Of a DNA stretch of 64,000 nt, positions 19,779 through 27,213 are shown piece by piece. The stretch's first letter is position 1. Each line of letters begins with the position of its first letter. A model generated the notes under the pieces. It was not told where the DNA came from. It did no database searches and saw only the letters and a list, made by a program, of their open reading frames with translations. The DNA comes from Pseudomonas plecoglossicida NBRC 103162 = DSM 15088 (lineage in GTDB: Bacteria; Pseudomonadota; Gammaproteobacteria; Pseudomonadales; Pseudomonadaceae). The translations under genes were made by a program, and so were the position numbers. The DNA lies in assembly GCF_000730665.1 (NCBI RefSeq), contig NZ_BBIV01000016.1, positions 1 to 64,000 on the forward strand. Reading direction: 5' to 3'.

Positions 19779-19810
19779 TACAACCTTGCGATGTGCTGGA
19801 GATAACGACA

Positions 19811-21013
19811 ATGACTTCGGTGTGGCGAACCAGCGGGTGGGTTCTGGTGGGGGCAGCATTGATCCTGGCGCTGTCACTGGGTGTGCGGCACGGCTTTGGC
19901 CTGTTCCTGGCGCCGATGAGCGCCGACTTTGGTTGGGGGCGCGAGGTATTCGCCTTCGCCATCGCCCTGCAGAACCTCATCTGGGGCCTGGCCCAACCCT
20001 TTGCCGGGGCGCTGGCCGATCGTCTTGGCGCGGCTCGGGTGGTGATCATCGGCGGCATCCTCTATGCCGCTGGCCTGCTGTTGATGAGTACGGCCGATTC
20101 GGCCTGGTCGCTGTCGCTCAGTGCCGGCCTGCTGATTGGCATTGGCCTGTCCGGTACCTCGTTTTCGGTCATCCTGGGTGTGGTGGGCCGGGCTGTGCCG
20201 GCAGAAAAGCGCAGCATGGCCATGGGTATTGCCAGTGCTGCCGGCTCGTTTGGCCAGTTCGCCATGCTGCCGGGCACGCTCGGGCTGATCGAATGGCTGG
20301 GCTGGTCGGCTGCCTTGCTGGTGCTGGGGCTGCTGATCGCGTTGATCGTGCCGTTCGTAAGCCTGCTGCGTGATCGTCCGCTGCCGAGCCATGGTGGCGA
20401 GCAGACGCTTGGCCAGGCCTTGCGCGAGGCGTGCTCGCATTCCGGTTTCTGGCTGCTGGCCCTGGGCTTTTTCGTCTGTGGTTTCCAGGTGGTGTTCATC
20501 GGTGTGCACCTGCCGGCTTACCTGGTCGACCAGCATCTGCCGGCGACCACCGGCACCACGGTGCTGGCGCTGGTCGGGCTGTTCAACATCGTCGGCACCT
20601 ACACTGCCGGCTGGCTGGGTGGGCGGATGTCCAAGCCGCGCCTGCTGACCGCGTTGTACCTGCTGCGGGCGGTGGTGATCGGCTTGTTCTTGTGGGCGCC
20701 GGTGACTGAGGTCAGTGCGTATCTGTTCGGCATTGCCATGGGGCTGCTGTGGCTGTCGACCGTGCCGTTGACCAATGGCACAGTGGCCACGGTGTTTGGT
20801 GTACGCAACCTGTCCATGTTGGGTGGCATCGTGTTTCTGTTCCACCAGTTGGGCGCCTTCCTTGGCGGCTGGCTTGGGGGGGTGGTGTATGACCAGACTG
20901 GCAATTACGACCTGGTCTGGCAGATTTCGATCCTGCTCAGCCTGCTGGCTGCCGCGCTCAACTGGCCGGTGCGCGAACGGCCGGTGGCCCGTCTGCAGGC
21001 GCAAGCCGCATGA
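19811..21013 (+). CDS. MFS transporter (OFA/MCT-like)
   Basis: This 400-residue protein has about twelve hydrophobic helices and the loop 2-3 motif GALADRLGAARVV typical of the major facilitator superfamily. The N-terminal pattern GVRHGFGLFLAPMSADFGWGRE resembles oxalate/formate- or monocarboxylate-type members. ATG 19811 has GGAG at -14 to -11. It is probably controlled by the upstream MarR protein, which suggests efflux of a toxic organic acid or drug, though uptake cannot be excluded. Its stop overlaps the start of a 40-codon open frame. Confidence 0.85.
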   Translation: MTSVWRTSGWVLVGAALILALSLGVRHGFGLFLAPMSADFGWGREVFAFAIALQNLIWGLAQPFAGALADRLGAARVVIIGGILYAAGLLLMSTADSAWSLSLSAGLLIGIGLSGTSFSVILGVVGRAVPAEKRSMAMGIASAAGSFGQFAMLPGTLGLIEWLGWSAALLVLGLLIALIVPFVSLLRDRPLPSHGGEQTLGQALREACSHSGFWLLALGFFVCGFQVVFIGVHLPAYLVDQHLPATTGTTVLALVGLFNIVGTYTAGWLGGRMSKPRLLTALYLLRAVVIGLFLWAPVTEVSAYLFGIAMGLLWLSTVPLTNGTVATVFGVRNLSMLGGIVFLFHQLGAFLGGWLGGVVYDQTGNYDLVWQISILLSLLAAALNWPVRERPVARLQAQAA

Positions 21014-21132
21014 ACCGTTACCTGGCCCGCGGTCTGCTGCTGGCGGCTGCGCTACTGGCCCTGGGGTTGGTGTGGTGGGGTTGGCATCGGGGTGGGTTGG
21101 CGTTGATGCAACTGGGCATGGGTGTTTGTTAA
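21010..21132 (+). CDS. Small hydrophobic membrane protein (40 residues)
   Basis: A 40-codon frame starts at the ATGA overlap with the MFS stop. It encodes MNRYLARG, a leucine/alanine-rich transmembrane segment (residues about 8-24, ending VWWGWH) and a short polar tail ending in Cys. Coupling to the MFS gene suggests a small accessory subunit or simply a conserved microprotein. It has no recognised family. Codon use (CTG, GCC, GGC) looks like real coding sequence. Confidence 0.55.
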   Translation: MNRYLARGLLLAAALLALGLVWWGWHRGGLALMQLGMGVC

Positions 21133-21178
21133 GCGCTACCCTGCAAGTTCAAGGACTGTCTTGCTGGAGAAACCATCG

Positions 21179-21730
21179 ATGCGTACACACTGGTTGACGA
21201 TGCCTTTGCTGGCTTTGCTTGCGGCGACTTCGAGCTGGGCTGCCGATTGCCCGGCGTTGTTGCAGGGCAGCTTGCCTGAGTTGCGTGGGAAGGGGCAGGT
21301 CGATCTGTGCCAGCGCTTTGCCGGTAAGCCGCTGGTAGTGATCAACACGGCCAGCTATTGCGGTTTTGCGCCGCAGTTCGAGGGGCTTGAGGCGACCTAC
21401 AAGGAATATCATGAGCAGGGCCTGGAAATGCTGGGTGTGCCTTCGAATGATTTCAAGCAGGAAGATGCCGATGCCGAGAAGACTGCCAAGGTCTGTTATG
21501 CCAATTATGGTGTGACCTTCACCATGACCAAGATGCAGTCGGTCAGGGGCAATGATGCGATTCCGTTGTTCGCGGAGCTGGCGAAGCAAAGCAGTGCGCC
21601 GAAGTGGAATTTCTACAAGTACGTGGTGGATCGCAAGGGCAAGGTGATCGGCAACTTCTCCAGCCTGACCAAGCCTGATGATCCTGCGTTCAAGGCGGCA
21701 ATCGAGAAGGCGATTGCATCGCAGCCTTGA
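21179..21730 (+). CDS. Exported glutathione-peroxidase-family protein
   Basis: This 183-residue thiol peroxidase reduces peroxides, probably using thioredoxin or glutathione. An N-terminal signal peptide ([22 protein letters not shown]) points to the periplasm, unlike the cytoplasmic housekeeping homologues. The active-site cysteine replaces selenocysteine in [26 protein letters not shown] carries the conserved Asn/Asp-Phe region and [14 protein letters not shown] the late Trp/Asn block. GGAG lies about 11 bases before ATG 21179. Confidence 0.88.
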   Translation: MRTHWLTMPLLALLAATSSWAADCPALLQGSLPELRGKGQVDLCQRFAGKPLVVINTASYCGFAPQFEGLEATYKEYHEQGLEMLGVPSNDFKQEDADAEKTAKVCYANYGVTFTMTKMQSVRGNDAIPLFAELAKQSSAPKWNFYKYVVDRKGKVIGNFSSLTKPDDPAFKAAIEKAIASQP

Positions 21731-21763
21731 TGGGGGCAGCGCTTAACTGCTGCTCTTGCTTCG

Positions 21764-21884
21764 GCTTTTGCTTCTAAGCGCGCGATAGTCAAGGCGCCGC
21801 AGATTGCGACTTCAGGAGACCTCCACTCGGCCTCCTGAAGTCGCAATTTACTGCGCCTGAACTTGCGCGCTTAGAAGCAAAGGC
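21764..21884. repeat. Nested 121-bp inverted repeat
   Basis: Outer arms 21764-21783 and 21865-21884 pair at 19 of 20 positions (GCTTTTGCTTCTAAGCGCGC on the left). Inner arms 21803-21818 and 21832-21847 are perfect over 16 bp (ATTGCGACTTCAGGAG) around a 13-base loop. The segments between are partly complementary, so the whole stretch can fold as one long cruciform or RNA hairpin. It lies between the convergent peroxidase and FadL-type genes and is unlike the REP elements in this window. Confidence 0.8.
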
Positions 21885-21908
21885 AAAGGCAAAGGCAAAG
21901 GCAAAGGC
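21877..21908 (+). repeat. GGCAAA hexamer tandem repeat
   Basis: Five consecutive units of GGCAAA (AAAGGC in register) directly extend the right outer arm of the nested palindrome. A repeat of this kind could vary in copy number by slippage. Confidence 0.8.
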
Positions 21909-21945
21909 ACCAAGGCTGCCTGCGAGATGCTTGCCAGCACAGACA

Positions 21946-21976
21946 TGAAAAAACCGCCACGAGGGCGGTTTTTTCA
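21946..21976. terminator. Bidirectional intrinsic terminator
   Basis: A perfect stem, AAAAAACCGCC with GGCGGTTTTTT around a 5-base loop, lies 16 bases beyond the stop of the minus-strand porin gene. Runs of A and T on both sides let it work in both directions, ending the peroxidase transcript too. Confidence 0.9.
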
Positions 21977-21991
21977 TGCGGCAGGTACGAA

Positions 21992-23272
21992 TCAGAAACG
22001 GTAGGTCAGGGAAGCACCGATACCGTGAGCACTGTTCTCGTACTTGGCCTGGTAGTTGCCCTTCAAGGCAGCTTCCGTCAGCGAGCCCGGTTGGTTGTTG
22101 ACCTTGGTGTCTTCTTCCCACAGGTAGGAATAGGCAACATCAATGGTCATGTCATCGTTCGGGCTCCAACCAGCACCAAAGCTGACCGCTTTGCGATCAC
22201 CGGTAGGAATGCGAGGCGAACGGTCGTGGTTGTTGGTAGGCGACTGGTCGACCGAGAAGCCAGCACGCAGGGTCCACTCCTTGTTCACCTTGTAAGCGGC
22301 ACCAATGGCGTGAGCCCAGGTATCATGCCAGTTCTGCTCTTCGGTGATGGTTTGCAGCGGATAGCCTGCCGGTGCTTCGTTCTCAACGGTGATGTTTTCC
22401 AGGCGGCTCCAGCGAGTCCAGGTGCTACCCGCATACAGCGTCCAGTTGTCATCGAGCTCGTGGGTGACCGAGAAGTCCACGGACTCAGGGGTCTTGATCT
22501 TCAGGCTGGCGTCGAATTTACCACTCAGACCGAGCTGCGGAATGGGGTACGAAACACGCGTATCGCCTTCGAGCTCGTAGTCGACCATCGAATGATAAGT
22601 CAGGCCCAGACGGGTACGGTCAGTGGCTTGAACGAGAACACCGATGTTGTAACCGATAGCGGTGTCGTCGCCTTTGATCTTGACCTCGCCATCAGGACCG
22701 GTGGGGCCCAGGAAGGCCTTGCTGGCCAGGTTCGAGCCGAGCTCGCCCTTGATGTGGTTGATGGTGGGACCGAAACCGATCGACACCTTGTCGTTGAAGG
22801 CATAGCTGACGGTCGGCTGGAAGGTAATCACCTCGACCTTGCTCTTCTTGCCCCAGTAGCGGGCTGCGTCATCGCTGCCGTAATCGGTGATCAAGCCGTA
22901 TGGCACGTAAACGCCGAAACCTACACTCCAGTGGTCGTCGATCGGCTTCACGTAGTAGCCCATCGGCACGCCAACGTTAGGCACCATGTCTCCGTCGGTT
23001 TCCCCCCCGAAATTGCTCCCGGGCCCCGAGATATCGGATTTCGCGATGACGGCTGCGCCACCCACGGTGACCTGTTCGCGCTTCAGGCGCGACATGCCGG
23101 CAGGGTTGCCATACACGGTGCTGGCGTCTTCGGCAGAAGATGAGCGACCCGCAAAACCGGTGCCCATGCCGCTGATGCTCTGTTCGTTGAGGGCGAAGCC
23201 GGCAGCGAACAGTTGGCTGGAAGCGAGGGCAACGGCTACGCCGAGGGAGGTTTTGAGCATTGCTTTTTTCAT
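21992..23272 (-). CDS. OmpP1/FadL family outer membrane protein
   Basis: This is a 426-residue beta-barrel that takes up hydrophobic compounds such as long-chain fatty acids across the outer membrane. ATG 23272 has AGGAG upstream and opens a signal peptide (MKKAMLKTSLGVAVALASSQLFAAG). The mature protein begins with the FadL hallmark FALNEQSISGMGTGFAG and the NPAGM block, and ends in the barrel signature LTYRF. A strong terminator follows. FadL paralogues are common in pseudomonads, so the substrate cannot be named. Confidence 0.9.
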   Translation of the reverse strand: MKKAMLKTSLGVAVALASSQLFAAGFALNEQSISGMGTGFAGRSSSAEDASTVYGNPAGMSRLKREQVTVGGAAVIAKSDISGPGSNFGGETDGDMVPNVGVPMGYYVKPIDDHWSVGFGVYVPYGLITDYGSDDAARYWGKKSKVEVITFQPTVSYAFNDKVSIGFGPTINHIKGELGSNLASKAFLGPTGPDGEVKIKGDDTAIGYNIGVLVQATDRTRLGLTYHSMVDYELEGDTRVSYPIPQLGLSGKFDASLKIKTPESVDFSVTHELDDNWTLYAGSTWTRWSRLENITVENEAPAGYPLQTITEEQNWHDTWAHAIGAAYKVNKEWTLRAGFSVDQSPTNNHDRSPRIPTGDRKAVSFGAGWSPNDDMTIDVAYSYLWEEDTKVNNQPGSLTEAALKGNYQAKYENSAHGIGASLTYRF

Positions 23273-23417
23273 TATTAGAAACTCCTTGGGATCTCCGGGG
23301 CGAAAAGCTACCAACAAATCACGCGCCGCGCTATAGGCTGAATCACAGGAGATAGAGCGGTTTTGTAGGACAATCCGACCAAAATTCCTTTTTTCCGGTA
23401 ATGCTGTGAGCTATTTC

Positions 23418-23900
23418 TCAAGATGCCTGTGGAATTTTCTGAGCAATACACAAATCCCACGCTTGGGTGAAATCGCGCAGGCGGCCTTGCGGGTGAAAGA
23501 TCTGACGCCAGATTCGCGCTTGGCCCAGCAAGTCGTCAACGGCAGGCAGGGGCAAAGCCTGAGCCTCGATGAGCATCCAGGCGATGGCGGTGGAGTAGCG
23601 CAGGTTCACCGTGAGCTCCAGGTGCGGGCCGCCAAGGAACGCGTGCTGGCTCGCCAGGCCGCGCACCAGGCTGGCCAGTTCGGGGTCACGGGCGAGGAAG
23701 TCGTCCCACACCGCCTGATGGCGGCTTTCGCCGATGCGGTAGAGGCCATGGCCGCGTCGGTCGTGCAAGGCCGAGCCGAGTGCCGACTGGCTGGCCGCAA
23801 TACCCAGAAGCAGGGCTTCGGCACTTTCGCAATGACGATTCAGGTAGACCAGGGTTGGTCGGATCACATACTGACACAATTCATTCGCCGCGATACCCAT
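23418..23900 (-). CDS. Protein of unknown function resembling phage structural/muralytic-type proteins
   Basis: This is a 160-residue soluble protein starting MGIAANELCQYVIRPTL. Its layout, an acidic-rich helix then AEALLLGIAASQSALG, GHGLYRIGESRHQAVWDDFLA and ASLVRGLASQHAFL, recalls a family of phage-encoded proteins in which the corresponding positions read like QESGLG...GIYQIEP.TH. That resemblance is from memory and is uncertain. The Glu that would be catalytic in a lysozyme-like reading is replaced by Ser here. No phage genes surround it, so it would be a domesticated or orphan copy. GTG/ATG extensions upstream lack homology support. Confidence 0.5.
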   Translation of the reverse strand: MGIAANELCQYVIRPTLVYLNRHCESAEALLLGIAASQSALGSALHDRRGHGLYRIGESRHQAVWDDFLARDPELASLVRGLASQHAFLGGPHLELTVNLRYSTAIAWMLIEAQALPLPAVDDLLGQARIWRQIFHPQGRLRDFTQAWDLCIAQKIPQAS

Positions 23901-24042
23901 GATGCCCTCGAGCAGTAAAGGGCCGACGGGCACTGGAGCTTGGCAGCTGGTGAATGATCAGGCCCGCCGGAAGCGGTCAAGGCCGCTCGAGTTGAAGTGT
24001 AGTGTGATAAGCGTGGTGTAAAGAGCTGTTTTTAAATCGATT

Positions 24043-24102
24043 GCTGCCTGACGTCGGGTGCCATATGCCCTGCGGCAATTAGGGCAAGAACGTTCAGGCA
24101 GC
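24043..24102 (-). terminator. Long hairpin after the 74-residue gene
   Basis: The arms GCTGCCTGACGT (24043-24054) and ACGTTCAGGCAGC (24090-24102) pair with one bulge, and a smaller inverted repeat (GCCCTGC...) nests inside. On the minus strand the hairpin is followed by ATCGATTTAAAAAC rather than a clean T-run, so it is a likely but imperfect terminator. Confidence 0.45.
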
Positions 24103-24148
24103 ATCCCAACGGTGACATTCGCCTGGCGAATGCCCCGGGATTCGCCGC

Positions 24149-24373
24149 TCACGCGGTGAGCGACTGGCGGGTCCGGGCGATCACGGCCTGCAGCGGTTCC
24201 GAGCGGCTGTACTGCTCGGGGTACAGGCGTTCGGTATGGCAGGCGACGCCGTGTTCGTCCACCAGGGTGAAGCTGAAGTTGCCCTTGCGTGGGGCAGTGA
24301 TAAGGCACTTCAACGGCGAGAAGGCCTGGGAGAGGGTGCCAATGGCAGCCTGAATCTGATGATGAGTTTGCAT
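24149..24373 (-). CDS. Small hypothetical protein (DUF1652-like)
   Basis: This 74-residue protein starts at ATG 24373 with AGGAAC upstream. The segment AFSPLKCLITAPRKGNFSFTLVDEHG loosely recalls the DUF1652 family of small Pseudomonas proteins, in which a similar FxPLxC block is followed by a strand. The resemblance is weak. It stands alone, is preceded by a long non-coding stretch and is followed by a hairpin. Confidence 0.55.
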   Translation of the reverse strand: MQTHHQIQAAIGTLSQAFSPLKCLITAPRKGNFSFTLVDEHGVACHTERLYPEQYSRSEPLQAVIARTRQSLTA

Positions 24374-25326
24374 GTTGTTGGAGGTTCCTGCTTTAAACAC
24401 GGGGGTTATGATCCGTGCATGATAGAAACGTTCCAGTGACGCCTTTATTAAGGGACGAACGAACCTGACTGGAACAGGGCAGCCAGAGAGAGCGCAATCA
24501 AAAGGTGGGCGCTTGGGCTGACTGGTAGGTACTTCAGAGGGCAGGCAGCATGCCGGGGCCGAGGTTCTGGGCCGGTCGGAATGGAATCCTGATCAATCGG
24601 TCATGTGATTCGTGTTGAACAGCGCGAGGCTGGCGTGGGAATCATCGAAAGGGCCGGTCCTGGTTTCAGCAGTGGTGCTCTTGGGGGGAGCAGGCCTGCA
24701 AGGACGCTTGTGGCCAGAATTGACTTTCAGCTTGGTACTAACGGAGCGCACCTTACCGCAATGCAACAGGCTTTGCAAGCATTGTACGTTTCCTGAGCCG
24801 AGCCGAGCAGTATGGCGTTTCCCGAGCGTGTTGGGAAGAGGGGCAAAAGGCTGGCAACGTGCCGGATGTATCGATTTCATGCATCCGTCTGCTGAGTTTT
24901 GGTGCACTTGTGCACATTTGACGCAGGGCCTGTAACAGCACGGCAACAGCCCGAAGACGACTCGCCAATGCCTTGACTGGCACCTTAAGTCAATGAAAAA
25001 AAACACTAATTTTTACTGGTGAAAAAATCGTCAGTTTGACTCAAAGCCCCATTTCATAGGGGTTTGAAGGGTGCTTGAGGGGGTTGTCCACCGAGTTATC
25101 CACAGGAACTGTGGATTGTCCCGAGCGCTTGCTCTAGAACGGGCGTGCCAGCTAATCAGCGAACTGTCCGACAATCGACAGGCACCTGCCGACCGTTCGG
25201 TCAGCTCGTTGAAAACGTCAAGAAAAGATCAATGAATTTTTTTTCCAAACCTTGGGAAATGGACAGGCCATGCCGTGAAAAAAAGAGTAGAGTGGCGCGC
25301 CTTTCGAGTTGCCTTCTCTGTTTCTC
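24374..25326. other. 950-base stretch without a supported gene
   Basis: No open frame here shows convincing coding character. Notable points are a GTGCACTTGTGCAC element near 24902-24915, an AT-rich stretch at about 24985-25040, a perfect DnaA box TTATCCACA at 25096-25104, and an AT-rich segment (25225-25290) just before the Sel1-like gene. An unrecognised small RNA remains possible; nothing in it matches one I know. Confidence 0.5.
25096..25118. promoter_or_regulatory. DnaA box with degenerate inverted partner
   Basis: TTATCCACA (25096-25104) is a perfect DnaA box; TGTGGATTG (25110-25118) is an inverted partner with two mismatches. The pair lies about 210 bases before the next gene. It could titrate DnaA or regulate transcription; there is no sign of a replication origin. 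Confidence 0.5.
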
Positions 25327-25686
25327 ATGAAGTTTCGCGGTAAACATCTCGCCAGCCCTGCCGTTGCGTCACCTGCGCCCACCCCCAAACGCTTTTCACT
25401 GAAAGTGGCCCTTTGGCTGCTCGATAGCCCGCGCCTGGGCGACAAGCCACAGGTCAAGCATCTGGCCGGGCGCCTGCTCAAGCAACCGGCGCGCCAGGGT
25501 GTTGTGGAGGCCCAGAGCCGGCTGGGGCAGATGCTCTGCCGCGATTGCGGCAATGCCCGCGATCGGCGTATCGGCCATGACCTGCTGCGCCAGGCGGCGC
25601 GGGCGGGCGATCGCCTGGCACAGCTGGAATATACGCGGTTGTGCCAGGCCAGCGAGCCGGAGCAGGCGCCGGATCAGGCGGGCTGA
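25327..25686 (+). CDS. Small Sel1-like repeat protein
   Basis: This is a 119-residue basic protein. After a Ser/Pro/Ala-rich N-terminus it contains helical repeats of the Sel1/TPR type (ARQGVVEAQSRLGQMLCRDCG and IGHDLLRQAARAGDRLAQLEY). Such proteins serve as protein-interaction scaffolds. ATG 25327 lacks an obvious ribosome site; an upstream in-frame TTG/CTG is possible. It ends 39 bases before rmuC. Confidence 0.65.
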   Translation: MKFRGKHLASPAVASPAPTPKRFSLKVALWLLDSPRLGDKPQVKHLAGRLLKQPARQGVVEAQSRLGQMLCRDCGNARDRRIGHDLLRQAARAGDRLAQLEYTRLCQASEPEQAPDQAG

Positions 25687-25725
25687 TAAGCTGCACTCTA
25701 TTCGCTAAGGATGATCGGGGTAAGC

Positions 25726-27213
25726 ATGGCAGTGGATCTGACCAGCATTCTGCTGGGCTTGTTGGCAGGCGCCTTGCCGTGCCTGGGGTGGGTCATGCAT
25801 GTGCAGCGCCGCCAGGGCGCCCGGCAAGGCGAACAGGCCTTGCTCGAAGAGCGTCTGAACGGCGCCCTGCTGGCCCAGGCGGGCATGCAGGCGCAACTGG
25901 AGGCCAGTCGCGACGAGATCAGCGACCTCAGCGAAGCCAACACCGTCAAGCAGGCCCAGCTGGCCGCCCAAGGCCGCGAGCTGGAGCTGCTGCAGATCGA
26001 CCGTGACAATGCCCGCGACGCTGCCCATGCCTGGCACCTGGAGCGCGCCAATCGCGAGGCCGAGCTGCGCCGCCTGGAAGCCCAGACTGCGCGCCTTGAG
26101 GCCGAGTTGCGCGAGCAGCAGGACAGCCACCAGCAGCGTCTGGAAGACCTGCAGGAAGCACGCGATACGCTGCGTGCGCAGTTCGCCGACCTGGCCACGA
26201 AAATCTTCGACGAGCGCGAGCAGCGCTTCGCCCAGACCAGCCAGCAACACCTGGGGCAACTGCTCGACCCGCTCAAGGAGCGCATCCAGGCCTTCGAGAA
26301 GCGCGTCGAGGAAAGCTACCAGCAAGAAGCCCGCGAGCGTTTCTCGCTGGGCAAGGAACTGGAGCGCTTGCAGCAGCTCAACCTGCGCCTGTCCGACGAA
26401 GCCACCAACCTCACCCAGGCGCTCAAGGGCCAGAAGACCCAAGGCAACTGGGGCGAGCTGATCCTCGAGCGGGTGCTTGAGCACGCCGGCCTGGAGAAGG
26501 GCCGCGAATACCAGACCCAGGTCAGCCTGAAAAGCGCCGACGGCGAGCGTTTCCAGCCCGACGTCCTGATCATGCTGCCCGGCGACAAGCAGGTAGTGGT
26601 CGATGCCAAGGTCAGCCTGACGGCCTACCAGCAGTTCGTCAGCAGCAACGACGAGAACGCGCTGAAACAGCACGTGCAGTCACTGCGTAACCATGTCAAA
26701 GGCTTGTCGAGCAAGGACTACAACCGTCTCGAAGGCCTGCACAGCCTGGACTTCGTGCTGCTGTTCGTGCCCATCGAAGCAGCCTTCTCAGCGGCCCTGC
26801 AGGCCGAGCCCAACCTGTTCCAGGAGGCCTTCGACCGGCAGATCGTGATCGTCAGCCCGACCACCTTGCTCGCCACCCTGCGGGTCATCGACAGCCTGTG
26901 GAAGCAGGAGCGGCAAGGCCAGAACGCACGCGAGATCGCCGAGCGCGCCGGTTGGCTGTATGACAAGTTCGTGCTGTTCATCCAGGACCTGGACGAGCTC
27001 GGCGCCCGCCTGCAGCAGGTCGACAAGGCCTACGCCGCGGCGCGCAACAAGCTGTGCGAAGGGCGCGGAAACCTGGTCAGTCGCAGCGAACAGCTCAAGC
27101 TGCTCGGTGCCCGGGCCAGCAAGAGCCTGCCGGCCGATCTGCTGGAGCGGGCGTTGTCCGACGAGGCGCTGGCGGACGCAGCGCTTACTGCACCAGGCTC
27201 AGATGGCGATTGA
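25726..27213 (+). CDS. rmuC: DNA recombination protein RmuC
   Basis: RmuC is a membrane-anchored protein thought to limit recombination at short inverted repeats. The 495-residue protein has one N-terminal transmembrane helix (LTSILLGLLAGALPCLGWVM), a long coiled coil rich in Gln, Glu, Arg and Leu (residues about 30-200), and a C-terminal nuclease-like domain (KTQGNWGELILERVLEHAGL, PDVLIMLPGDKQVVVDAKVSL, FVPIEAAF). ATG 25726 with GGGG before it is preferred to ATG 25711. Its last 29 bases overlap the 3' end of the convergent kinase gene. Confidence 0.93.
   Translation: MAVDLTSILLGLLAGALPCLGWVMHVQRRQGARQGEQALLEERLNGALLAQAGMQAQLEASRDEISDLSEANTVKQAQLAAQGRELELLQIDRDNARDAAHAWHLERANREAELRRLEAQTARLEAELREQQDSHQQRLEDLQEARDTLRAQFADLATKIFDEREQRFAQTSQQHLGQLLDPLKERIQAFEKRVEESYQQEARERFSLGKELERLQQLNLRLSDEATNLTQALKGQKTQGNWGELILERVLEHAGLEKGREYQTQVSLKSADGERFQPDVLIMLPGDKQVVVDAKVSLTAYQQFVSSNDENALKQHVQSLRNHVKGLSSKDYNRLEGLHSLDFVLLFVPIEAAFSAALQAEPNLFQEAFDRQIVIVSPTTLLATLRVIDSLWKQERQGQNAREIAERAGWLYDKFVLFIQDLDELGARLQQVDKAYAAARNKLCEGRGNLVSRSEQLKLLGARASKSLPADLLERALSDEALADAALTAPGSDGD

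Noticed and set aside
21877..21908. The GGCAAA run as a CRISPR-like array
   Set aside because: Units are six bases with no spacers; it is a simple tandem repeat.
24593..25006. A 137-codon minus-strand frame in the long gap
   Set aside because: No ribosome site, no fold-like pattern, and cysteine-rich composition unlike nearby genes.
25096..25104. The DnaA box as part of a replication origin
   Set aside because: There is no cluster of boxes, no AT-rich unwinding region of the right kind and no dnaA or gidA nearby.
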